This document shows positions 59,061 through 64,000 of a stretch of DNA of 64,000 nucleotides, in pieces. Under the pieces are notes generated by a model that made no database searches, was not told the DNA's origin, and worked only from the letters and a program-made list of their open reading frames with translations. A program made the position numbers and the translations under genes. How positions within the stretch are numbered: the first letter of the stretch is position 1; each line of letters opens with the position of its first letter. Source of the DNA: Methylobacterium sp. R2-1. GTDB taxonomy: Bacteria; Pseudomonadota; Alphaproteobacteria; Rhizobiales; Beijerinckiaceae. The stretch spans positions 124,001-188,000 of the forward strand of contig NZ_JACHWM010000014.1 in the NCBI RefSeq assembly GCF_014191355.1, given 5' to 3'.

Positions 59061-59462
59061 ATGGCACGCGTGATCCTACCGCTTCTCGGCGGTGCACTCG
59101 CTCTGTCCGGCATCGCCGCGAGTCAGACCCAGACCAGCGCTCAGACCAGCACCGTTCAGACAGGTCCGAACGGCGTCTCGGGCAGCACGACCGTCACCAC
59201 CGGCCCCAATGGCAAGCCGTGCCGGGTCGTCCAATCCGATGATGCCAAGAACGCCGCGAACAACACCGGCACGCTGTCGAGTTCGGTCACGGCCGGTCCC
59301 GATGGCGTGAAGAGTTCCACCACCGGAGGCCCATCGGTGACGACACGATCGGGCAACGGCACGAGCAGCAGCTCGGCCTCAAGTTCGAGCACCGGCGGCG
59401 GCAGCACAGTGACGACGACCGGTGACGGCGACTGCGTGATCACCGTGCCGAGCAGGAAGTGA
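59061..59462 (+). CDS. Ser/Thr-rich secreted protein
   Basis: 133 residues. Signal-like start (MARVILPLLGGALALSGIAA), then repeats of TGPNG/AGPDG (VQTGPNGVSGSTTVTTGPNG, SSVTAGPDGVKSSTTGG) and Ser-rich runs, with two cysteines (KPCRVV and GDCVITVPSRK). GAGGAGAGA precedes the ATG. Function unknown. The following gene starts 8 bp after its stop. Confidence 0.72.
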   Translation: MARVILPLLGGALALSGIAASQTQTSAQTSTVQTGPNGVSGSTTVTTGPNGKPCRVVQSDDAKNAANNTGTLSSSVTAGPDGVKSSTTGGPSVTTRSGNGTSSSSASSSSTGGGSTVTTTGDGDCVITVPSRK

Positions 59463-59470
59463 GAGGTTCC

Positions 59471-59923
59471 ATGAGCATCACCAAGACGACCATCCGGGCA
59501 ACGACGGCGCTCGCCGCCCTCGGTCTCGTCCTTGTCCCGGCTCTCGCGCATGCGCAGGGCGGAGGCGCGACGGCGGGCAGCGCCGGCTCGGCGGCGTCCG
59601 GCGGCACATCCGCCTCGACCGTCGGCACGGGCGGTACCTCGGCCGGCGCGAATGGCGGCACGGGCTCTTCGTTGGCGACGGGCGGCGCTGCCGCCGGCGG
59701 CAAGACCATGGACCGCTCGCACGTGAACGAGACCGGCAATGGTGGCCTCAACGGCCAGTCAAAGGCCATGGCCCATGACGGCGGCACGTTCTCGAAGTCG
59801 CAGACCAAGACCAAGGTTCGTGATGGAGAGAGCGTCGAGTCGCGCACCAAGACCATGTCGCACGAGCCCGGCTCGAAGCCCGTCAAATCCACGACCACCA
59901 CCGGCTCGACGACCGGCCAGTGA
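59471..59923 (+). CDS. Gly/Ser/Thr-rich secreted protein
   Basis: 150 residues. Signal peptide (TTALAALGLVLVPALAHA), Gly/Ser/Ala-rich middle (ASGGTSASTVGTGGTSAGAN) that resembles the protein at 58442, and a hydrophilic C-terminus with KTK and KSTTTTGS repeats. GAGAGG lies 5 bp upstream of the ATG, so it is probably co-translated with the gene before it. Confidence 0.72.
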   Translation: MSITKTTIRATTALAALGLVLVPALAHAQGGGATAGSAGSAASGGTSASTVGTGGTSAGANGGTGSSLATGGAAAGGKTMDRSHVNETGNGGLNGQSKAMAHDGGTFSKSQTKTKVRDGESVESRTKTMSHEPGSKPVKSTTTTGSTTGQ

Positions 59924-59963
59924 GACCGAACCGATTTTATCCGATCCGACCGCAGGAGGCCCG

Positions 59964-60203
59964 ATGCTGCGCAAACCGACTCTGACCCTTCTCTCCGTCC
60001 TGGCGTTTGCCGGCGGCATCCTCGGCACCACCTCGGCCGCCATGGCCGACCCGCCCTGGGCACGCGGCGGACGCGGCTTCCATCATGGCGGCCCGCCGCC
60101 CTGGGCACCGGCTCACGGCTGGCGGCGCAAGCACGAGTTCGGCGGCCATTATGGCCGCTCCCGGTACGACGAGCGGCGGCGCTACGACCGGTACCGCTAC
60201 TGA
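59964..60203 (+). CDS. Small secreted His/Arg/Tyr-rich protein
   Basis: 79 residues. Signal peptide (TLTLLSVLAFAGGILGTTSA, cleavage at AMADP), then a basic aromatic tail (PPWARGGRGFHHGGPPPWAP, RRKHEFGGHYGRSRYDERRR). CAGGAGG is an excellent ribosome-binding site. Last of four small secreted-protein genes in a row. Function unknown; the His-rich part might bind metal or nucleic acid. Confidence 0.72.
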   Translation: MLRKPTLTLLSVLAFAGGILGTTSAAMADPPWARGGRGFHHGGPPPWAPAHGWRRKHEFGGHYGRSRYDERRRYDRYRY

Positions 60204-60315
60204 CCGCATGGCTCTCCGCTTCGCGCGGAGTGCATCGGCTCCAACCGGGGCCGCTCGAACCGGCAGCCGTGCCCCGGCCAACGAGGCCGGACACGGCTGT
60301 CGGCGAATTCGGCGC

Positions 60316-61803
60316 TCAGGCCATCCGGCGCTGCACGGCGCCAGCCGGCATCGGACCTCTCGGCCCGTCGCTGAGCGGGCTCGCGTTGTAGCTCTGGACG
60401 AGGTCGTGCGCCTCCTGCTCACTCGCGGCGGCCGGCGGCGACCCCCACATGCTCGTCCCGTTGGGCTCACGGATGACGAGGATCGAGACGGCGCCGATCA
60501 CGCCGGCGATCATCAGATAATAGGCGGGCCAATTGAGATCGCCCGTATATGCCACGAGCGATCCGACGACGACCGACGTCGTTCCGGCAAACAGCGAAAC
60601 CGACACGTTGAAGGAGATCGAGAGGCCGCTCGCACGGATATTCGTGGGGAAGAGGGCCGGCAGCGTCGACGGCATCGTGGCGCTGAAGCAGATCAGCAGC
60701 AGCCCCATGATCAGCAGGCCGGAGAACACCGCGGCCTCGCTCTGGCTGCGGATCAGCAGGATCATCGGCAACGCCAGGACCACGAGACCGACCGACCCGA
60801 TCAGGGCGAAAGGCTTGCGCCCGAAACGGTCGGACAGGCGGCCGATGAACGGGATCGACAGGAGCGCCAGCACCATCACCACGATCTGCAGGACCTGCGA
60901 CTCCGTCGGCGAGATGCCGCCGGCCTGCTGCATCATCGGCAGGGTCTGCGTCACGTAGGTCGGCATGTAGGATGTCAGCATGTAGTTCGGCACGTTCCAG
61001 GCGAGCGCCAGGCCCATGCAGACGAGGACGTAGGGCCAGAGGACGAAGATGTCCTTCGCGGTCTGCCCCGCGCGCAGACTCTTCTCGCGATCCTCCGCCT
61101 CCTGTTCGAGGGCGGCGAAAGCGGGCGTTTCCGCGAGTTGCGAGCGCATGTAGACGCCGACGAGCCCGAGCGGCAGGGCCAGGAAGAACGGCAGGCGCCA
61201 GCCCCAGTCGAGCAGTTGCTCCTCGGTCAGGGCAACGCCAGCCAAGGTCACGACGATCGCGCCCAGCAGGTATCCCGTGAAGGTTCCGAATTCCAACCAG
61301 CTGCCGAGATAGCCGCGGCGCCGGTCGGGTGCGTACTCGGCGATGAAGGTCATGGCGCTTCCGTACTCGCCGCCGGTGGAGAATCCCTGGACCAGCCGCG
61401 CGACTAGAAGAAGAAGGGGCGCGGCGATGCCGATGCTCTCCTGGCTCGGGATGCAGCCGATCGCGAAAGTGCCGACGGCCATCAGGATCATCGTGGCCGC
61501 GAGCACCTTGTTGCGGCCGATCCGGTCGGCCAGCGGACCGAAGAACATGCCGCCGAGCGGCCGGATCAGGAACGCGACCGCGAAGAGTCCGAACGTCGCG
61601 ATCTCACCCATCGTGTGCGAGAGATTGGAAAAGAACACCTTCTGAATCGTCGGCTCGAAGAAGGCGTAGACGCCGAAATCGTACCACTCGGCGACATTTC
61701 CGATCGAAGCGGCCGAGATGGCGCGCCGGATCGTCGACGGCTCGGTCACAGTACAGTCCGAAGCCTTCCAATCTTTGTCGTCGTCAACATGCATTGACAG
61801 CAT
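60316..61803 (-). CDS. MFS transporter, metabolite:H+ symporter (ProP/KgtP-like)
   Basis: 495 residues, twelve hydrophobic helices. Marks of the MHS family are SIGNVAEWYDFGVYAFF at helix 1, FLIRPLGGMFFGPLADRIGR between helices 2 and 3, RLVQGFSTGGEYGSAMTFIA at helix 4 and GRLSDRFGRKP in the second half. Relatives take up proline/betaine, alpha-ketoglutarate, citrate or shikimate; the substrate is unknown. ATG at 61803 has GGAG about 11 bases upstream; 61794 is possible. Sits within the break between Anbu-locus halves and points the same way as those genes. Confidence 0.9.
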   Translation of the reverse strand: MLSMHVDDDKDWKASDCTVTEPSTIRRAISAASIGNVAEWYDFGVYAFFEPTIQKVFFSNLSHTMGEIATFGLFAVAFLIRPLGGMFFGPLADRIGRNKVLAATMILMAVGTFAIGCIPSQESIGIAAPLLLLVARLVQGFSTGGEYGSAMTFIAEYAPDRRRGYLGSWLEFGTFTGYLLGAIVVTLAGVALTEEQLLDWGWRLPFFLALPLGLVGVYMRSQLAETPAFAALEQEAEDREKSLRAGQTAKDIFVLWPYVLVCMGLALAWNVPNYMLTSYMPTYVTQTLPMMQQAGGISPTESQVLQIVVMVLALLSIPFIGRLSDRFGRKPFALIGSVGLVVLALPMILLIRSQSEAAVFSGLLIMGLLLICFSATMPSTLPALFPTNIRASGLSISFNVSVSLFAGTTSVVVGSLVAYTGDLNWPAYYLMIAGVIGAVSILVIREPNGTSMWGSPPAAASEQEAHDLVQSYNASPLSDGPRGPMPAGAVQRRMA

Positions 61804-62421
61804 AGCTTGTATATCTCCGCAGGGCTACTGAGAAGAAAAATACATTACTGAAATGACAGGCACGCTGATGCGCTCATCGCCGCGATACAGTCGCTGCGGC
61901 GATCATGAATAAGCAATAGTCGAAGACCGGCGCTGGTCTTCCTCCCGAACGGCAAGGCCGAATAATTTTTATCCATTAGAGCCGCAGCCGGCGCCCGCAC
62001 AGGCTGCAACCAGGGACTACTTTGATCGAGCCTTCGGCCGCGACTTGTCACGAAGCGACATTTTTTTGCAGATTGTTACAATGCGGCTCAGTCAATCCCG
62101 TGGACTATAGGTGCAATGCAGCAAATTCAGTCGCCGCCACACGTCGCGACGACTTCAACGAAAGCAATCCGAGCCCACGATCTTTATGAGAATTCAGGCC
62201 ACGATCAAGGCAGCAACAGGCGGCCGCCGACGCGCATCGCCCGACATCAGGGTCGCGCCGGACATCGTGGCGTCCCTCGTGCGACCGACACCAATTCGAG
62301 CCGAAATCGAGCAAGTCCCTCCGCGATCAACGAAGACCGCGGTCGGCCAGCCTACCGCGAAGTGCTCGCCCTGCAAGCTTTCCGGACGGTGAGGCGGCTC
62401 TCCTGCGCTCCTATCCGGTCC
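61804..62421. other. Intergenic stretch, 618 bp, lower GC
   Basis: Between the alpha-E gene stop and the MFS gene start, both leftward. Distinctly richer in A and T than the flanks (for example ATTTTTTTGCAGATTGTTACAA written across 62065-62085). Small open frames are present but without ribosome-binding sites or recognisable domains. It should hold the MFS promoter; otherwise nothing seen. Confidence 0.5.
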
Positions 62422-63366
62422 TCACACCAGATATTGCTCGCTGATCGCCGCCCCGAGCCCGTTGTTCTCGACGATGAAGCCCTGGATGAACTCGTGAAGG
62501 CCCGAGGCGAAGATGCGCTCGATGTCGGCGCCCGCGAGCTTCGCCCGCATGTTGCTCGCCAGCCGCTGGCTCTCGCCGCGGCGGCCGTAGGCGTCGGCGA
62601 TGAGATCGAGATGCTCCACCAGCATCCGGTAGCAACTCGCGAGCGAGCGCGGCATCTCGGGATTGAGGATCAGCAGGTCGGCGACGAGCACCGGCTTGAT
62701 GCTCTCACGATAGACCCAGTGATAGGCATTGAATGCCGAGACCTCGCGCAGGATCGTGGTCCATTGGAAGTAGTCGAGCGAGCCGCCGACCCGCTCGGAG
62801 GCCGGCAGCAGGATCTGGTACTTCACGTCGAGAATGCGCGCGGTGTTGTCCGCCCGCTCGATGGCGGTGCCGGCGCGGGTGAACCAATAGGCGTCGTTCC
62901 TCAGCATCGTCCGGTAGGCCGAGCCGTCGAAGGTGAGCGAGACCCGTTTCACCCAGTCGAGGAACTGCGTGAATTCTTCGCGGGAGAGGTCGCGGCCTTC
63001 ATAGGAGCGAAGTTCCAGCCACGCGCCGTTGATCGTGTCCCACATCTCGGTGGTGAGGGCCGTGCGGATCGAGCGGGCGTTCTCCCGCGCCGTGGCGATG
63101 CAGGAACGGATCGAGGATGGGTTGTGGGCTGAGAAGGCCAGGAAGTTGCAGACGGTGTGCTCGTTGACCGCGTCGTAGAGCGTCTTGAACAGCGCGGGAT
63201 CGCCCGCCGAGGACAGGGCCGAGGCCCACTCGTTCGAGGTGCGTCCGCCGTAGTTCGACGGCAATGCCGTGAGCCGCAGGGCCGCATCGAGGATGCGGGC
63301 GAGAAAATCCGCCCGCTCGGCGTAGCGCGAGAGCCAGTAGAGGTTGTCGGCAGTCCGGGACAGCAT
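62422..63366 (-). CDS. Alpha-E domain protein (DUF403), Anbu-associated
   Basis: 314 residues, almost all helical. Family opening MLSRTADNLYWLSRYAERAD is diagnostic, with FLAFSAHNPSSIRSCIATAR, AYWFTRAGTAIERADNTARI and LDVKYQILLPASE; these are the repeated E-rich alpha-E helices of COG2307. Its biochemical role is unknown; it is found next to the circularly permuted ATP-grasp protein and is thought to work with it. 107 bp downstream of that gene here, same strand. Confidence 0.93.
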   Translation of the reverse strand: MLSRTADNLYWLSRYAERADFLARILDAALRLTALPSNYGGRTSNEWASALSSAGDPALFKTLYDAVNEHTVCNFLAFSAHNPSSIRSCIATARENARSIRTALTTEMWDTINGAWLELRSYEGRDLSREEFTQFLDWVKRVSLTFDGSAYRTMLRNDAYWFTRAGTAIERADNTARILDVKYQILLPASERVGGSLDYFQWTTILREVSAFNAYHWVYRESIKPVLVADLLILNPEMPRSLASCYRMLVEHLDLIADAYGRRGESQRLASNMRAKLAGADIERIFASGLHEFIQGFIVENNGLGAAISEQYLV

Positions 63367-63473
63367 GGGGTCAGCTCGCGGGCGCGGTGGCGACCGGGAC
63401 GGCAGATGCGCGGTGTTTCACCACCGACGCCGCCCGGTCCGCCGAAGAAATGCAAAACGATCGGGCAAAACGC

Positions 63474-64000
63474 TCAGGCATCGAGCACCCAGGTGTCCTT
63501 GGTGCCGCCGCCCTGGCTCGAATTGACCACCAGCGAGCCCTCCTTCAGCGCGACGCGGGTCAGGCCGCCCGGCACGATGCGGATCTCGTCGGCGCCGGCC
63601 AGCACGAAGGGACGCAGGTCGACGTGGCGCGGAGCGACGCCGGAGGCGACGAAGGTCGGGCAGGTGGAGAGCGAGAGCGTCGGCTGGGCGATGAAATTGT
63701 CGGGCGCGTGCCGCAGCTTCTTGGCGAACTCGTCGATCTCCCGGCGCGTCGCGTGCGGGCCGACCAGCATGCCGTAGCCGCCCGAGCCGTTGACCTCCTT
63801 GACCACGAGATCCTTGAGGTTGTCGATGACGTAGGAGAACGCCTCCGGCTCGCGGCAGCGATAGGTCGGCACGTTGTGCAGGATCGGCTCCTCGCCGGTG
63901 AAGAACTTCACGATCTCCGGCATGTAGCTGTAGACGGCCTTGTCGTCCGAGATGCCGGTGCCGACCGCGTTCGAGAGCGTGACATTGCCTCGCTCGTAGG
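63474..64000 (-). CDS. Circularly permuted ATP-grasp protein (DUF404/407), C-terminal part; 5' end outside window
   Basis: 175 codons are visible and the frame runs open to the right edge, so the gene begins beyond 64000. It starts inside NVTLSNAVGTGISDDKAVYS (a conserved block of circularly permuted ATP-grasp type 2) and continues with VPTYRCREPEAFSYVIDNL, VVKEVNGSGGYGMLVGPHAT, IAQPTLSLSTCPTF, HVDLRPFVLAG and NSSQGGGTKDTWVLDA at the end. These enzymes (COG2308) are predicted to join amino acids or peptides with ATP. First gene of the Anbu partner set here. Confidence 0.92.
   Translation of the reverse strand, partial: YERGNVTLSNAVGTGISDDKAVYSYMPEIVKFFTGEEPILHNVPTYRCREPEAFSYVIDNLKDLVVKEVNGSGGYGMLVGPHATRREIDEFAKKLRHAPDNFIAQPTLSLSTCPTFVASGVAPRHVDLRPFVLAGADEIRIVPGGLTRVALKEGSLVVNSSQGGGTKDTWVLDA

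Noticed and set aside
1..64000. CRISPR array, rRNA or tRNA genes, prophage
   Set aside because: No regularly spaced direct repeats, rRNA motifs, complete tRNA cloverleaf or phage structural genes were seen; the repeats present are palindromic intergenic elements.

Overview
The window is GC-rich, gene-dense chromosome of an alphaproteobacterium, most likely Methylobacteriaceae (Methylorubrum/Methylobacterium). The main evidence is a 562-residue methylsuccinyl-CoA dehydrogenase with the long N-terminal extension of the ethylmalonyl-CoA pathway enzyme. Supporting evidence is two phasin-family proteins, a GAAC-N7-GAAC (alphaproteobacterial LexA-type) box upstream of ssb, Rhizobiales-style small secreted proteins and many short GC-rich palindromic repeats. 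No rRNA, tRNA, CRISPR array, prophage or intact insertion sequence was seen.

Layout. 0-5.4 kb: end of an FtsX-like permease, a Bax-inhibitor-1 protein, yidD with a NifU-like scaffold, then folE, hisI, a patatin and a CBS protein. 5.8-16.2 kb: exported carbonic anhydrase, a two-winged-helix regulator, a MetA-like outer-membrane protein, rhomboid protease, PAS_5 and PilZ proteins, a tandem pair of BTLCP cysteine peptidases, an orphan histidine kinase and a Tim44-domain protein. 16.3-27.6 kb: Trm112, LON-domain and CnoX-like proteins, a glutathionyl-hydroquinone reductase, an old yellow enzyme, a DUF2233 protein, small secreted proteins, a CurA-like reductase, ssb, a cupin regulator and panC. 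27.8-35.6 kb: assimilatory sulfate reduction, with a DecR-like Lrp regulator, cysJ and cysI leftward and cysH-cysD-cysN rightward from a shared 250-bp control region. Together these encode the route from sulfate through APS and sulfite to sulfide.

35.7-47.5 kb: an AlgX-like protein, a BrkB protein, a DMT exporter, mcd, an unusual papain/alpha-beta-hydrolase fusion, two divergent GT4 glycosyltransferases and two phasins. 47.7-55.3 kb: a DegP protease followed by a scar (IS630 remnant joined to a broken copy of a degP PDZ segment), tiny membrane or secreted proteins, a 1016-residue two-module glycosyltransferase and a CNNM/CorC protein that appears to use an ATT start. 55.4-64 kb: a sirtuin and then the four Anbu-proteasome partner genes (ATP-grasp, alpha-E, transglutaminase, Anbu), all leftward. 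The set is split in two by about 4.5 kb carrying four small secreted proteins and an MFS transporter.

The most interesting items are the split Anbu locus, the protease-hydrolase fusion, a dispersed palindromic element of about 82 bp present three times (one copy just upstream of the ATT-start gene, one inside the Anbu split), and candidate operators at the phasin, cysH, cysJ and ssb promoters. All functions are inferred from reading the sequence; no database search was run.
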